Part shown: one piece after another, positions 1 to 12,242 of the stretch
Position numbering within the stretch: position 1 is the stretch's first letter
Layout of the letters: each line of letters begins with the position of its first letter
Source: Aeromonas veronii bv. veronii
Lineage (GTDB): Bacteria > Pseudomonadota > Gammaproteobacteria > Enterobacterales > Aeromonadaceae
Assembly (NCBI RefSeq): GCF_000820225.1
Contig: NZ_CDDK01000029.1
Span: 1-64,000 of the forward strand
Direction: 5' to 3'
Length of the DNA stretch: 64,000 nt
Notes under the pieces: model-generated
The model's database searches: none
What the model was told of the DNA's origin: nothing
The model's input: the letters and a program-made list of their open reading frames with translations, nothing else
Translations under genes and position numbers: made by a program

Positions 1-75
1 CTGGTAGGGGCGCATTATAGAGAGCCGCGCCGTGAAGACAAGAGGAAAACTGCAAAAATTGGCACTTTTTACAGT
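1..75 (-). promoter_or_regulatory. rrn P1-type promoter reading out of the left edge
   Basis: Read on the minus strand there is a -35 TTGTCT (36-41), a 16-bp spacer and a perfect -10 TATAAT (14-19), followed by a GC-rich discriminator GCGCCCC. This matches the architecture of Escherichia coli rrn P1 promoters (TTGTCA, 16 bp, TATAAT, GCGCC). AT-rich sequence with A and T runs at about 42-75 lies where an UP element would be. In E. coli hemG is followed by an rRNA operon, so the gene order agrees. The rRNA genes themselves lie outside the window, so the assignment rests on promoter form and synteny. Confidence 0.7.
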
Positions 76-100
76 TTTCCGGTTCAACCGTTGTTTTATT

Positions 101-125
101 AAACAAAAGCCCCGCATCGGCGGGG
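101..125 (-). terminator. Rho-independent terminator of the hemG operon
   Basis: A 6-bp GC stem (CCCCGC at 110-115 with GCGGGG at 120-125, loop ATCG) is followed on the minus strand by CTTTTGTTT. It lies about 40 bp past the hemG stop and closes the pepQ-yigZ-trkH-hemG unit. Confidence 0.75.
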
Positions 126-163
126 ATGTTTCGGGCAAGAAACCCTGATTTCACATCACGCTG

Positions 164-688
164 CTACCTTTTCGACCAGAATTCGCGTGCAAAGCTGCGC
201 ACCTTTTCCCAATCGGTAAACTCAATGTCCTTACTAGTGTCAGTACTGCCACCGGTAATCTTCATGATCAGCTGGATGATGCGAGTCTGCCACCAGTTAT
301 AGCGGGAGTACTGCAGCGCGCCGGCAAACACCCCCAGAGTTTTCGGCTTCCAGGGGGAGAGGCGCAGGAACTTCTTCATATAGGCATTGGTTTGCGGCGT
401 CTGCTTCTCTGGCTTGCGGGCCGTCAGGTTGACACAGAAGAAGGCCGCATTGGCCACCTCCAGCTGCTCCTGATGAGCGTGAATAAAGCTGAACAGGCTG
501 GGGTGGAAGTTGCCATAACGAATGGAGGCGCCGATCAAGACCTTGGCATACTTGCTGAGGTTGCACATCGGCAAGGTGTGCAGGTCGTGCATCACCACTT
601 CGCATCCCGGCATCTGCTCCAGCATGACATCGACTATTTTGCGGGTTTGGCCATCCCGAGAGGAATAAAGCACCAGAATCTTGTCCAT
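164..688 (-). CDS. hemG: Menaquinone-dependent protoporphyrinogen IX dehydrogenase HemG
   Basis: The 174-residue product is a long-chain-flavodoxin-like protein that oxidises protoporphyrinogen IX to protoporphyrin IX in heme synthesis and passes electrons to quinones. It begins MDKILVLYSSRDGQTRKI, whose SSRDGQT stretch is the FMN phosphate-binding loop of the flavodoxin fold; length is close to E. coli HemG (181). The ATG at 686-688 is preferred over an in-frame codon 69 bases upstream because the extra residues overlap trkH and do not look like the family. The gene starts 7 bp after the trkH stop, so it is probably the last gene of the pepQ-yigZ-trkH operon, as in E. coli. Terminator at 101-125. 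Confidence 0.9.
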   Translation of the reverse strand: MDKILVLYSSRDGQTRKIVDVMLEQMPGCEVVMHDLHTLPMCNLSKYAKVLIGASIRYGNFHPSLFSFIHAHQEQLEVANAAFFCVNLTARKPEKQTPQTNAYMKKFLRLSPWKPKTLGVFAGALQYSRYNWWQTRIIQLIMKITGGSTDTSKDIEFTDWEKVRSFAREFWSKR

Positions 689-695
689 AACAACC

Positions 696-2153
696 TCAAC
701 TACGCCAGAATGCAGGAGTAAACAGTACCAGAAGCGTGAAAATTTCCAATCGACCAAACAACATGGCCAACACCAGTACCCACTGGGCCGCTGGCGAGAT
801 ATTGCCGAAGTTGGCTGATACCTCTCCCAAACCCGGGCCTACGTTGGTGAAAGCCGCAGCCACAGCGGTGAATGCGGTCACTTCGTTCAGCCCCGTCATC
901 AGCAACAGCAGCATGAACATAAAGAAGAGAATAATATAGGTGGCAAAGTAGCCCCACACTGCCTCGACGATGCGCTCGGGCACCGCCCGATTCCCCAGCT
1001 TCAAGGTATAGATGGCTCTGGGGTGAACCAACCGCTTCAACTCGCGCATCCCCTGCATGAACAGGATCATAAAACGCATCACCTTGATGCCACCGCCGGT
1101 ACTGCCCGCACAACAGCCGATAAAGGCGGAGAACATCAGCAGCATGGGCAAGAACGAGGGCCAATCTGCATAGGTCGTGGTGCTGTAGCCGGTGGTGGTA
1201 CCCAGAGAGACTGCCTGGAAAAGGCCGTGGTTGAGCGCCTCTTGCCAGGTGGCGTAGTGCCCGTGGGTCAGCAAAGCGACAAAGCAGATCATCACCAGGG
1301 TCGCCTGAATGGCCAGGAACACCTTGAGTTCAGAATCATAGAGGTAGCGCCCGAGCCGAACCGGGCGGTGAGAGAAAACGGTAAAGTGGAGCGCAAAGTT
1401 CACGCTGGCCAGCAGCAGGAACACCACGGTAATCAGGTTGATGACCGGACTGTTGAAGAAACCGATGCTGGCATCGTGAGTGGAGAAGCCACCGACCGAC
1501 AGCGTCGAGAACGAATGGCAGACCGCATCGAACAGCGTCATTCCGGCGAGCCAGTAGGCCAGCGCACAGAGCGCGGTCAGCAGCAGATAGATGAACCAGA
1601 GCGCCTTGGCCGTTTCGGCGATGCGCGGCGTCACCTTGGTATCCTTCACCGGCCCCGGGATCTCGGCGCGATAGAGCTGCATGCCCCCGATACCCAGCAG
1701 TGGCAGAATGGCCACCGCCAGTACGATGATCCCCATGCCCCCCAGCCACTGCAGCAGCTGGCGATAGAACAGAAACGCCTTGGGCAGATTATCGAGCCCG
1801 GTCAGTACCGTTGCCCCTGTGGTGGTCAGGCCGGAAAAAGATTCGAAGAAAGCCTCCGAGACCGACATATCCGGCACATCGCTCATGATAAAGGGCACCG
1901 CCCCCACACTGCCCAGCACGGTCCAGAACAGCACCACAATCAGAAAGCCCTCTTTCGAGCGCATCTCCTTCTTGTGATAGCGATTGGGAAACCAGAGCAC
2001 CACGCCGAGCAGCAGGGCGATCAGAAAAGAGCTGACGAACTCGGCACCACCACCATCCCGATAACCAAAGGCCACCAGTGCAGGCAACAGCATGGTCGAG
2101 CTGAACAGCGCAACCAGCAGGCCAACAATGCGAATAATGCTCAGAATGTGCAT
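696..2153 (-). CDS. trkH: Trk potassium uptake channel subunit TrkH
   Basis: This 485-residue integral membrane protein is the ion-conducting subunit of the low-affinity Trk K+ uptake system, working with the cytosolic NAD-binding gate protein TrkA (not in this window). Four pore-loop motifs typical of the superfamily are visible in order: TTTGATVLTGL, STLSVGGFSTHDAS, LGTTTGYSTTTY and FTNVGPGLG, separated by paired hydrophobic helices; E. coli TrkH has 483 residues. It lies between yigZ and hemG in the order known from enterobacteria, 36 bp after yigZ. Nothing is missing from the filter loops, so a functional channel is expected. Confidence 0.94.
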   Translation of the reverse strand: MHILSIIRIVGLLVALFSSTMLLPALVAFGYRDGGGAEFVSSFLIALLLGVVLWFPNRYHKKEMRSKEGFLIVVLFWTVLGSVGAVPFIMSDVPDMSVSEAFFESFSGLTTTGATVLTGLDNLPKAFLFYRQLLQWLGGMGIIVLAVAILPLLGIGGMQLYRAEIPGPVKDTKVTPRIAETAKALWFIYLLLTALCALAYWLAGMTLFDAVCHSFSTLSVGGFSTHDASIGFFNSPVINLITVVFLLLASVNFALHFTVFSHRPVRLGRYLYDSELKVFLAIQATLVMICFVALLTHGHYATWQEALNHGLFQAVSLGTTTGYSTTTYADWPSFLPMLLMFSAFIGCCAGSTGGGIKVMRFMILFMQGMRELKRLVHPRAIYTLKLGNRAVPERIVEAVWGYFATYIILFFMFMLLLLMTGLNEVTAFTAVAAAFTNVGPGLGEVSANFGNISPAAQWVLVLAMLFGRLEIFTLLVLFTPAFWRS

Positions 2154-2189
2154 TACAGCTCCCTTTCCCCAATTAAAGAGCGATGGATT

Positions 2190-2807
2190 CTAGCCATCTA
2201 AGGGGCTGAGGGATACCCGCCCATGAGTCCGGTCGGTCAATTCACGGTCCACCTGAGCCCAAACTGAGGACTCCCACGCAACCTGCAAGGTGACCTGCTG
2301 ACCGTAATCCGCCGCCAGCAATTCGCCATTATGGCTGCTGATCAGCGACTCGACCGTCCCCATGTCACCGTAATCGCAGTGAATGAGAGAGGGAGTGCGT
2401 GGCACCTTGAGCAGGGTGGGCAGTTGCTTGAGGGCGGCACCAACGCCGCCTCCATAGGCTTTGACCAGCCCACCGGTACCAAGCTGGATGCCGCCGTAGT
2501 AACGCACTACCACGGCGCAGATTTCACCGATCCCCGACCCCATCAGTTGGGCCAGGATCGGCTTGCCCGCGGTACCGGACGGTTCGCCATCATCGCTGAA
2601 GCCATAGACTTGGCTATCTTGCGGCGCACCCGCCACAAACGCCCAGCAGTGGTGGCGAGCGGTCGGATGTTGGCGCTTGATCTCGTTGACCCACCCCTTG
2701 GCCGCCTCGACGGTCGGGGTGTGGGCGATCAGGGTAATGAAGCGACTCTTCTTTATCTCTTCGGTCAACTCCAGCGGGGCAGCCGGAATGGAGTACGCTG
2801 CCGCCAT
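2190..2807 (-). CDS. yigZ: IMPACT/YigZ family protein
   Basis: The 205-residue protein belongs to the UPF0029/IMPACT family, whose eukaryotic member regulates the translation kinase GCN2; the bacterial role is not established. The N-terminal IMPACT domain (about residues 15-125) shows the signature GFSDDGEPSGTAGKPIL and the following VVVRYYGGIQLGTGGLVKAY; the smaller C-terminal ferredoxin-like domain occupies about 135-200. Its ATG overlaps the pepQ TGA by one base (TGATG at 2805-2809), so translation is probably coupled to pepQ. The pepQ-yigZ-trkH order is conserved in E. coli. Confidence 0.9.
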   Translation of the reverse strand: MAAAYSIPAAPLELTEEIKKSRFITLIAHTPTVEAAKGWVNEIKRQHPTARHHCWAFVAGAPQDSQVYGFSDDGEPSGTAGKPILAQLMGSGIGEICAVVVRYYGGIQLGTGGLVKAYGGGVGAALKQLPTLLKVPRTPSLIHCDYGDMGTVESLISSHNGELLAADYGQQVTLQVAWESSVWAQVDRELTDRTHGRVSLSPLDG

Positions 2808-4129
2808 CAGAGTCCTGCTTGTCTGGTCATGTTCTCCACCCCGTTGGCGTGCAGCACCACGTTGTCTTCGATGCGGATGCCGCCGAACGGACGCAGTGCC
2901 TCCACCTTGTTCCAGTTGACCCTCTTGCCCTGTTCGCCCTGACGCAGCGGCTCCAGCAAACTGTCGATGAAGTAGAGACCCGGCTCGATGGTGAACACCT
3001 GATCAACCTCCATCACCCGGGTGCAGCGCAGATAGGGGAACAGCTCGGGCGCCGCCAGATGAGTGCCGCGCTCATCCTGCATGAAACCGCCCGCATCGTG
3101 TACCTGCAAACCGAGGAAGTGGCCGAGGCCGTGAGGGAAGAAGACGTTGGTCACCCCGGTGTGGATCATCTCGTCTACCGACATATCCACCAGTTCGGTG
3201 GTTTGCAGCAGGCGCGCCAGCTTGTGGTGCATCTGCAGATGCAGCTCGCTGTAACGGCGACCCGGTTTGATCTCCTTGATAATCTCCTGCTGCTGCTCGT
3301 CGAGGGCAGCAATCAGATCGGCAAACTCGCCGCGCCGCCACGCCCAGCTACGGGTGATGTCGGAGGCATAACCGTGAAAATCGACACCGGCATCGATCAG
3401 GAAGGAGTAGCGCTCCGCATCGGGCACCCGCACGGCGGACAAGTGGGTGTAGTGAAGGATAGCTGCGTTGCGGTTGATGGCGACGATATTGCCGTAGGGC
3501 GCCTCATTGGCTCCCTGTCCGACCGCTTTCATATAGGCCAGATTGATCTCGAACTCGCTCGCCCCCGCCATAAAGGAGTCCTTGGCGGCGATATGGCCGC
3601 GTACCCCAATCCGGTTCGCCTCGCGCAGGCACTCCAGCTCGTAGGGGGTCTTGTAGGCGCGGTGATAGTGCAGGTAGTTGAGTACCGCCTCGGGATTGGG
3701 CTGGGTCAGCCCCAGCAGTTCAGCCACTTCCAGATGGCCGCCCAGATAGGCCCACTCCTGTTTGTTGCCAGGCAGGTGATCAGCCACCTGTTCCGGCCTT
3801 GTCAGGAAACGGATATCGAAGAACTCGACCCAGAAGGCATTGGGCAGATCCGCCACCTTGTGCCAGAAATCCACTGGACGATAGAACAGCAGGATTGGTT
3901 TGTTCACCCCGCCCACCAGCAGCCAGCAGTGGGGATTGTCCAGCACCGGCAACCAGGCTTTGAAATGCGGGTTTACCTTGAACGGGTAATCCTGATCATC
4001 GAGGAAGATGCGGTGAGTCTGGCCGGAGTGGATGGCCAGTCCGCTGAGCCCCTGTTGTTGCAGAATGTCGCGGGTGCGCTGCTGCAAGGTATCGAGGTGC
4101 TGGGCAAAAAGTTGGCTGTAGCTGCTCAT
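2807..4129 (-). CDS. pepQ: Xaa-Pro dipeptidase PepQ
   Basis: A 440-residue cytosolic M24-family metallopeptidase (prolidase) that cleaves dipeptides with C-terminal proline; members can also hydrolyse organophosphates. The C-terminal pita-bread domain carries all five dinuclear metal ligands: two Asp in [20 protein letters not shown], the His in [12 protein letters not shown], and the two Glu in FTIEPGLYF and [10 protein letters not shown]. The length agrees with E. coli PepQ (443). It is the promoter-proximal gene of the unit pepQ-yigZ-trkH-hemG; the next gene on the right, aacS, is divergent, so the 191-bp gap must hold both promoters. Confidence 0.94.
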   Translation of the reverse strand: MSSYSQLFAQHLDTLQQRTRDILQQQGLSGLAIHSGQTHRIFLDDQDYPFKVNPHFKAWLPVLDNPHCWLLVGGVNKPILLFYRPVDFWHKVADLPNAFWVEFFDIRFLTRPEQVADHLPGNKQEWAYLGGHLEVAELLGLTQPNPEAVLNYLHYHRAYKTPYELECLREANRIGVRGHIAAKDSFMAGASEFEINLAYMKAVGQGANEAPYGNIVAINRNAAILHYTHLSAVRVPDAERYSFLIDAGVDFHGYASDITRSWAWRRGEFADLIAALDEQQQEIIKEIKPGRRYSELHLQMHHKLARLLQTTELVDMSVDEMIHTGVTNVFFPHGLGHFLGLQVHDAGGFMQDERGTHLAAPELFPYLRCTRVMEVDQVFTIEPGLYFIDSLLEPLRQGEQGKRVNWNKVEALRPFGGIRIEDNVVLHANGVENMTRQAGL

Positions 4130-4226
4130 GGCGTCCTGCTCCGAGGTGAATGTGATTGCAGCATAACATCAAGCGCTTGGCGGCTCGACCCGTCAAGCTG
4201 CCGCTTCGTGAGGTAACGCATACGTT

Positions 4227-4240
4227 ACAAACGTGTTTGT
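4227..4240. promoter_or_regulatory. PsrA-like operator upstream of aacS
   Basis: The 14-bp inverted repeat ACAAAC-GT-GTTTGT lies 80 bp before the aacS start, inside the pepQ/aacS divergent gap. It fits the form AAAC-N2-4-GTTT described for the fatty-acid-responsive TetR repressor PsrA. A similar repeat precedes fadB (6344-6355). Binding is inferred, and no psrA gene is in the window. Confidence 0.4.
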
Positions 4241-4320
4241 TATCAACAGAAAACCGATCATTAACAAATCAAAAACAATTCAATACACTGCCGGTAGATA
4301 CATGAAGTCAGGGATTACTC

Positions 4321-6258
<1,938 letters not shown>

Positions 6259-6278
6259 TAACAAACTCACAGTCATCC

Positions 6279-6304
6279 GAGGCGCCGCAAGGCGCCTCTC
6301 TTTT
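6279..6304 (+). terminator. Rho-independent terminator after aacS
   Basis: An 8-bp stem GAGGCGCC/GGCGCCTC (6279-6286 and 6291-6298) with a GCAA loop is followed by TCTTTT. Confidence 0.8.
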
Positions 6305-6343
6305 GCCCGTTTTGTGATGAGGAGCTTTTACTCGAGAACTGTT

Positions 6344-6355
6344 AAACAAATGTTT
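6344..6355. promoter_or_regulatory. PsrA-like operator upstream of fadB
   Basis: The inverted repeat AAACA-AA-TGTTT lies about 110 bp before the fadB start. It matches the AAAC-N4-GTTT form and resembles the repeat upstream of aacS, consistent with common control by a fatty-acid-responsive repressor. No match to the FadR operator form AACTGGT-N3-ACCAGTT was seen here. Confidence 0.35.
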
Positions 6356-6462
6356 TAAATAGGTGTTGAAAATGTCTCCTTTTGGATCAATAGTGAGCCT
6401 CGCCCCCTGCTGGGGATTAAGGAGCACCACTCCCCACTGAGTGGGAACAAGGAGACACTCTC

Positions 6463-8610
6463 ATGATCTACCAAGGCGAAACCCTGTCGGTCAGCTACCT
6501 CGAAAACGGCATTGCCGAACTGAGGTTTGATGCCCCGGGTTCAGTCAACAAGCTGGATCGCGCTACCCTGCTCTCCCTGAGCGAAGCGATCGCCGCATTA
6601 CAACAAGAACGTGAACTAAAAGGTCTGATCCTCACCTCCGGCAAAGACGCCTTTATCGTCGGTGCCGACATTACCGAATTCCTGGAACTGTTCGATCTGC
6701 CGCAAGAAGATCTGCTCGGCTGGCTGAAAAAGGCCAACGACATCTTCAATGCCATCGAAGATCTGCCGGTTCCGACCCTCTCCGCCATCAAGGGCCACGC
6801 CCTGGGCGGCGGCTGCGAGACCATTCTCTCCACCGACTTCCGTCTGGCTGACACCAGCGCCAAGATTGGCCTGCCCGAGACCAAACTCGGCATCATGCCG
6901 GGCTTTGGCGGCACAGTCCGTCTGCCGCGGGTGATCGGCGCCGACAACGCGCTTGAGTGGATCACCACCGGCAAGGATTACCGTGCCGATGACGCCCTCA
7001 AGGTGGGTGCCATAGATGCCGTGGTCGCCCCCGACGCGCTGCAGAGCGCTGCGCTGCAGATGATCAAGGACGCCATCGCGGGCAAGCTGGACTGGCAGAG
7101 CCGTCGCGCCGCCAAAAAAGCGCCGCTGCGCCTCTCCAAACTGGAAGCTATGATGAGCTTCACCACCGCCGCCGGCATGGTTGCCGCCGTGGCGGGCAAA
7201 CACTATCCGGCACCGATGACTGCGGTGAAAACCGTCGAGGCCGCCGCAGGTATGGGCCGTGACGAAGCGCTGGTCGTTGAAGCACAGGGCTTTATCAAGC
7301 TGGCCAAGACCGACGTGGCCAAGGCGCTGGTCGGTATCTTCCTGAACGATCAACACATCAAGGCGCTGGCCAAGAAGGCTGCCAAACAGGCAAGCAAAGC
7401 CACTGGCCACGCCGCCGTACTGGGTGCCGGCATCATGGGCGGCGGCATCGCCTACCAGTCTGCCAGCAAGGGCATTCCGGCGGTGATGAAGGACATCAAC
7501 GAGAAGGCGCTGGCACTTGGCATGGGCGAAGCCACCAAGCTGCTCAACGGCCAGCTCGAAAAGGGCCGCATCGATGGCATCAAGATGGGCCAGGTGCTCT
7601 CTGCCATCACTCCCACCCTCAGCTATGACAACGTCAAGCATGTGGACGTCGTGGTCGAAGCCGTGGTCGAGAATCCCAAGGTGAAAGCCGCCGTACTGGG
7701 CGAAGTGGAAGGGATCATTGGCGAAGACGCCGTGCTCGCCAGCAACACCTCCACTATCCCAATCTCCCTGCTGGCCAAGGGGCTGAAGCGCCCGCAGAAC
7801 TTCTGCGGTATGCACTTCTTCAACCCGGTGCACCGCATGCCACTGGTGGAGATCATCCGCGGCGAGCAAACCTCCGATGAAACCATCAACCGCGTGGTGG
7901 CCTACGCCGCCGCCATGGGCAAGTCCCCGGTCGTAGTCAACGACTGCCCTGGCTTCTTCGTCAACCGGGTGCTGTTCCCCTACTTCTTCGGCTTCAACAA
8001 ACTGGTTGCCGATGGCGCCGACTTTGCCGCCGTCGACAAGGTGATGGAGAAGGAGTTTGGCTGGCCGATGGGCCCCGCCTACCTGCTGGATGTGGTCGGC
8101 ATCGACACCGGTCACCATGCCGGTGACGTGATGGCGCAAGGCTTCCCGGCGCGGATGAGCAAGGAAGGCCGCACCGCCATCGACGTGATGTACGAAGTGA
8201 ACCGCTTCGGTCAGAAGAACGGCAAGGGCTTCTACGCCTACGAGCAGGACAAGAAGGGCAAGCCGAAGAAGGTGGCTGACGCAGCTGCTTACGAGCTGCT
8301 GGCCCCCATTGCCAAGCCGAAACAGGATTTCGACAAGGACGCCATCATCGCTCGCATGATGATCCCGATGATCAACGAAGTGGTGCTCTGTCTGGAAGAG
8401 GGCATAGTCGCCACGCCAGCCGAAGCCGACATCGCACTGGTCTACGGTCTGGGCTTCCCTCCCTTCCGCGGCGGCGTGTTCCGCTATCTGGACACCATTG
8501 GTCTGGATCGCTACGTGGCCATGGCCGACCAGTATGCCGACTTGGGTCCGCTCTACCGCGTCAGCGACAAGCTGCGCGAGATGGCGGCCCAGGGCAAAAC
8601 CTTCTACTGA
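6463..8610 (+). CDS. fadB: Fatty acid oxidation complex subunit alpha FadB
   Basis: The 715-residue multifunctional protein carries enoyl-CoA hydratase/isomerase and 3-hydroxyacyl-CoA dehydrogenase activities and forms an alpha2beta2 complex with FadA. The crotonase domain (about 1-190) keeps the oxyanion-hole region IVGADITEF and both catalytic Glu in ALGGGCE and GLPETKLG. The dehydrogenase domain starts near residue 315 with the NAD-binding [15 protein letters not shown], contains the catalytic His in [14 protein letters not shown], and ends with the usual C-terminal domain. A good SD (AAGGAGA) precedes the ATG. The downstream fadA ATG is 21 bp after the stop. Regulation by the repeat at 6344-6355 is likely but inferred. 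Confidence 0.96.
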   Translation: MIYQGETLSVSYLENGIAELRFDAPGSVNKLDRATLLSLSEAIAALQQERELKGLILTSGKDAFIVGADITEFLELFDLPQEDLLGWLKKANDIFNAIEDLPVPTLSAIKGHALGGGCETILSTDFRLADTSAKIGLPETKLGIMPGFGGTVRLPRVIGADNALEWITTGKDYRADDALKVGAIDAVVAPDALQSAALQMIKDAIAGKLDWQSRRAAKKAPLRLSKLEAMMSFTTAAGMVAAVAGKHYPAPMTAVKTVEAAAGMGRDEALVVEAQGFIKLAKTDVAKALVGIFLNDQHIKALAKKAAKQASKATGHAAVLGAGIMGGGIAYQSASKGIPAVMKDINEKALALGMGEATKLLNGQLEKGRIDGIKMGQVLSAITPTLSYDNVKHVDVVVEAVVENPKVKAAVLGEVEGIIGEDAVLASNTSTIPISLLAKGLKRPQNFCGMHFFNPVHRMPLVEIIRGEQTSDETINRVVAYAAAMGKSPVVVNDCPGFFVNRVLFPYFFGFNKLVADGADFAAVDKVMEKEFGWPMGPAYLLDVVGIDTGHHAGDVMAQGFPARMSKEGRTAIDVMYEVNRFGQKNGKGFYAYEQDKKGKPKKVADAAAYELLAPIAKPKQDFDKDAIIARMMIPMINEVVLCLEEGIVATPAEADIALVYGLGFPPFRGGVFRYLDTIGLDRYVAMADQYADLGPLYRVSDKLREMAAQGKTFY

Positions 8611-9795
<1,185 letters not shown>

Positions 9796-9842
9796 TAACC
9801 AACCGGATCGACGGGATGCACTACTGAGAGTTGTCCCTTTTC

Positions 9843-9867
9843 GGGGCCAGTCTGACTGGCCCCTTTT
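9843..9867 (+). terminator. First terminator after fadA
   Basis: An 8-bp stem GGGGCCAG/CTGGCCCC with loop TCTGA is followed by TTTT. Confidence 0.8.
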
Positions 9868-9923
9868 CAAGTCTGTGACGATCGCCACACGGGGTGCTCG
9901 TCAGTGGTCAGAAGCTGTCTGTT

Positions 9924-9951
9924 GGCCGTCCCGTTTGGGTCGGCCTTTTTT
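9924..9951 (+). terminator. Second terminator downstream of fadA
   Basis: GGCCGTCCC and GGGTCGGCC pair with one T-T mismatch around a GTTT loop and are followed by six T. It lies 56 bp after the first terminator and insulates the two-component operon from fadBA readthrough. The remainder up to 10,073 should hold the promoter of that operon; no convincing hexamers were identified. Confidence 0.75.
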
Positions 9952-10073
9952 CGTTTTAATCTTATCAATAGGCTGTTATTGCCTTAAACCTCACATTAGA
10001 TAGGGGGCTTGCTTGCTTTTTACTCCCCCGACAGGTTCAATCTGCACAAAAAAATGGGTGGATGCACATACAT

Positions 10074-10796
10074 ATGTCAATGAGCAAACAACTGCTGATC
10101 GTCGATGACGACCAAGAGATCCGCGAGCTGCTCAATGAGTACCTGACCCGGGCGGGCTTTCAGGTATTGACGGCGGCGGAGGGCAACGAAATGCGCCAGC
10201 AACTAGCCCAGCACAGCCCGGACCTGATTATTCTGGACATCATGATGCCCGGCGAGGACGGTTTTACCCTCTGCCAGCAGATCCGTCGTGACTCCCAGGT
10301 GCCCATCATCATGCTGACCGCCGCCTCCGACGAAGCGGATCGGGTGATCGGCCTGGAACTCGGCGCCGACGACTATATCGCCAAGCCGTTCAGCCCCCGC
10401 GAACTGCAGGCCCGCATCAAGGCGCTGCTGCGCCGCGCCGAATTCCGCCAGCCGGAAAAAGAGAAAGAGCCGAGCCGCCGCCTGCGTTTTGCCGAGTGGA
10501 CCCTCGACACCCTGAGCCACCAGCTGACCCATGACGATGGCAGCCTGCTGGATCTCTCCGGCAGCGATGCCATGCTGCTCGGCATGTTCCTGCAACAGCC
10601 CGGCGTGGTGCTGGATCGGGACACCATCTCGGATGCCACCCGCGGCCGCGAAAGCCTGCCGATGGAGCGCGGTATCGACGTACAGATCAGCCGTCTGCGC
10701 CAGAAGCTGGGCGACAACGGCAAGAGCCCGCGCATCATCAAGACCATTCGCGGCAGTGGCTACATGCTGATCGCCGAGGTGCACGAGCTGCCATGA
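10074..10796 (+). CDS. OmpR-family response regulator
   Basis: The 240-residue transcription factor has a receiver domain (about 5-118; acidic pair VDDDQE, phospho-acceptor Asp55 in LIILDIMMPGEDG, conserved Lys in YIAKPFSPREL) and a winged-helix DNA-binding domain ending in the typical IKTIRGSGYMLIAE. Three in-frame ATGs (10062, 10074, 10080) are possible; 10074 is chosen because the SD-like GGGTGG (10056-10061) is best placed for it, though this is not certain. Its TGA overlaps the ATG of the sensor kinase (ATGA at 10793-10796), so the pair is co-translated. It resembles the OmpR/GltR group; the target genes are unknown. The orphan binding protein at 12243 is the nearest candidate partner. 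Confidence 0.88.
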   Translation: MSMSKQLLIVDDDQEIRELLNEYLTRAGFQVLTAAEGNEMRQQLAQHSPDLIILDIMMPGEDGFTLCQQIRRDSQVPIIMLTAASDEADRVIGLELGADDYIAKPFSPRELQARIKALLRRAEFRQPEKEKEPSRRLRFAEWTLDTLSHQLTHDDGSLLDLSGSDAMLLGMFLQQPGVVLDRDTISDATRGRESLPMERGIDVQISRLRQKLGDNGKSPRIIKTIRGSGYMLIAEVHELP

Positions 10797-12238
10797 GCAA
10801 CAAGTGGTCCTGGGGGGCGCTGGTGCCCCGCTCCCTGTTGTCACGGATGATCCTGCTGCTGTTGCTGGCCATCCTGCTCTCCCAGACCATTCTGACCGGC
10901 ATCTGGATGCAGCAGATCCAGAAGCGGGAGCTGGAGGGGATGCTCAGCACCACCCGCAACCTCGCCATGTCTGCCGCCTCCACCGTCAACTTCTTCAAAT
11001 CCCTGCCGCTGCAATATCGCCACATCGCGCTGGACCAACTGCGCAACATGGGGGGCAGCCGCTTCTTCGTCTCGCTCAACGAGGAAGAGATACACATCAA
11101 CGCCATCCCCGACAGCGAACGCAAGACGCAGGTGCTGGAGGAGGTTCAGGGAGTGCTGACCCGCAAGCTCTCCGACGCCATGGCGATCAAGGTGGACTTC
11201 TCCCGACCCGATGACCTCCATGTCTTCAATAACGACACCCTGCTGGCGGATCTCCCCTCCTCCTGGGCCCGTTACACCCTGTCGCTGGAGCCGCTCAATC
11301 CACCGGTACTGGTGACCCAGATCGAGATTGAAAAAGGGGAGTGGCTCTATCTGGCGGCCCTGCTGCCCGCCCCCTACATGACCCTCGACGATACCGTGAT
11401 GCCGAGCAACCAGGTGCGTTTCATCGCCCTGATGACGGTGTTCCTCTGCTTCTTCACCTTTATGCTGGTGCGCTGGCAGACCCGCCCGCTGCGCCGTCTC
11501 GCCAAGGCGGCGGTGAATCTCGGCAAGGATATCGATCAGCCTTCACTCAAGGAGGAAGGAGCATCGGAAATCGTGGCGGCCACCCGCGCCTTCAACATCA
11601 TGCAGCACCGCATTCGCCGCTATATCGACGATAGAGAGCGGCTGTTCAGCTCCATCTCCCACGACCTCAAGACCCCCATCACCCGGCTGCGGCTGCGGGT
11701 CGAACTGCTCGACGACGAGGTGCAGATCGGCAAGTTCAACAAGGATCTCGACGAACTGGAGCTGATGGTGAAAGGGGCGCTGCAGACGGTCAAAGAGACC
11801 GACATTCACGAGAATATCGAGGAGATCGACATCAACGCCCTGCTTGAGCAGATGGCGGAGTCGATGAACCTGCACGACGAGCGGCTGACCATCGAAGGGC
11901 ACTGCAAGTGGCCCTATCGCGGCAAGCTGCTGGCGCTCAAGCGCTGCATCGGCAATCTGGTGGACAACGGCATCAAATATGGCCAGCGGGTGCGCATCAT
12001 CATCATGGATGACGAGGAGATGCTGATCCTCTTTATCATGGATGAGGGCCCCGGCCTGCCGGACGATCAGTTCGAGCGCATCTTCGAACCCTATTACCGG
12101 CTCAGCACGGATCAGGCCGGCACCGGCCTCGGCCTTGGCATCGCCCGCAACATTGCCCACGCCCACGGTGGCGATCTGGTGCTGGAAAATCGTCCGCAAG
12201 GTGGCCTGCAGGCCACGCTCTCCCTACCAAGGCAGTAA
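10793..12238 (+). CDS. Membrane sensor histidine kinase
   Basis: A 481-residue EnvZ-like kinase. One transmembrane helix at about 18-38, a periplasmic segment of roughly 160 residues, a second helix near 205-225, HAMP, then the DHp domain with His290 in SSISHDLKTPITRLRLR, and the ATPase domain with N box (NLVDNGIKYG), G1 (DEGPGLPDDQ) and G2 (GTGLGLGIARN). All catalytic boxes are intact. It overlaps its response regulator by 4 bp and is followed 4 bp later by a periplasmic solute-binding protein, which could present a sugar ligand to the periplasmic domain; this is inference. In Pseudomonas the related GtrS/GltR pair lies beside a glucose ABC transporter. Confidence 0.88.
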   Translation: MSNKWSWGALVPRSLLSRMILLLLLAILLSQTILTGIWMQQIQKRELEGMLSTTRNLAMSAASTVNFFKSLPLQYRHIALDQLRNMGGSRFFVSLNEEEIHINAIPDSERKTQVLEEVQGVLTRKLSDAMAIKVDFSRPDDLHVFNNDTLLADLPSSWARYTLSLEPLNPPVLVTQIEIEKGEWLYLAALLPAPYMTLDDTVMPSNQVRFIALMTVFLCFFTFMLVRWQTRPLRRLAKAAVNLGKDIDQPSLKEEGASEIVAATRAFNIMQHRIRRYIDDRERLFSSISHDLKTPITRLRLRVELLDDEVQIGKFNKDLDELELMVKGALQTVKETDIHENIEEIDINALLEQMAESMNLHDERLTIEGHCKWPYRGKLLALKRCIGNLVDNGIKYGQRVRIIIMDDEEMLILFIMDEGPGLPDDQFERIFEPYYRLSTDQAGTGLGLGIARNIAHAHGGDLVLENRPQGGLQATLSLPRQ

Positions 12239-12242
12239 CCTT

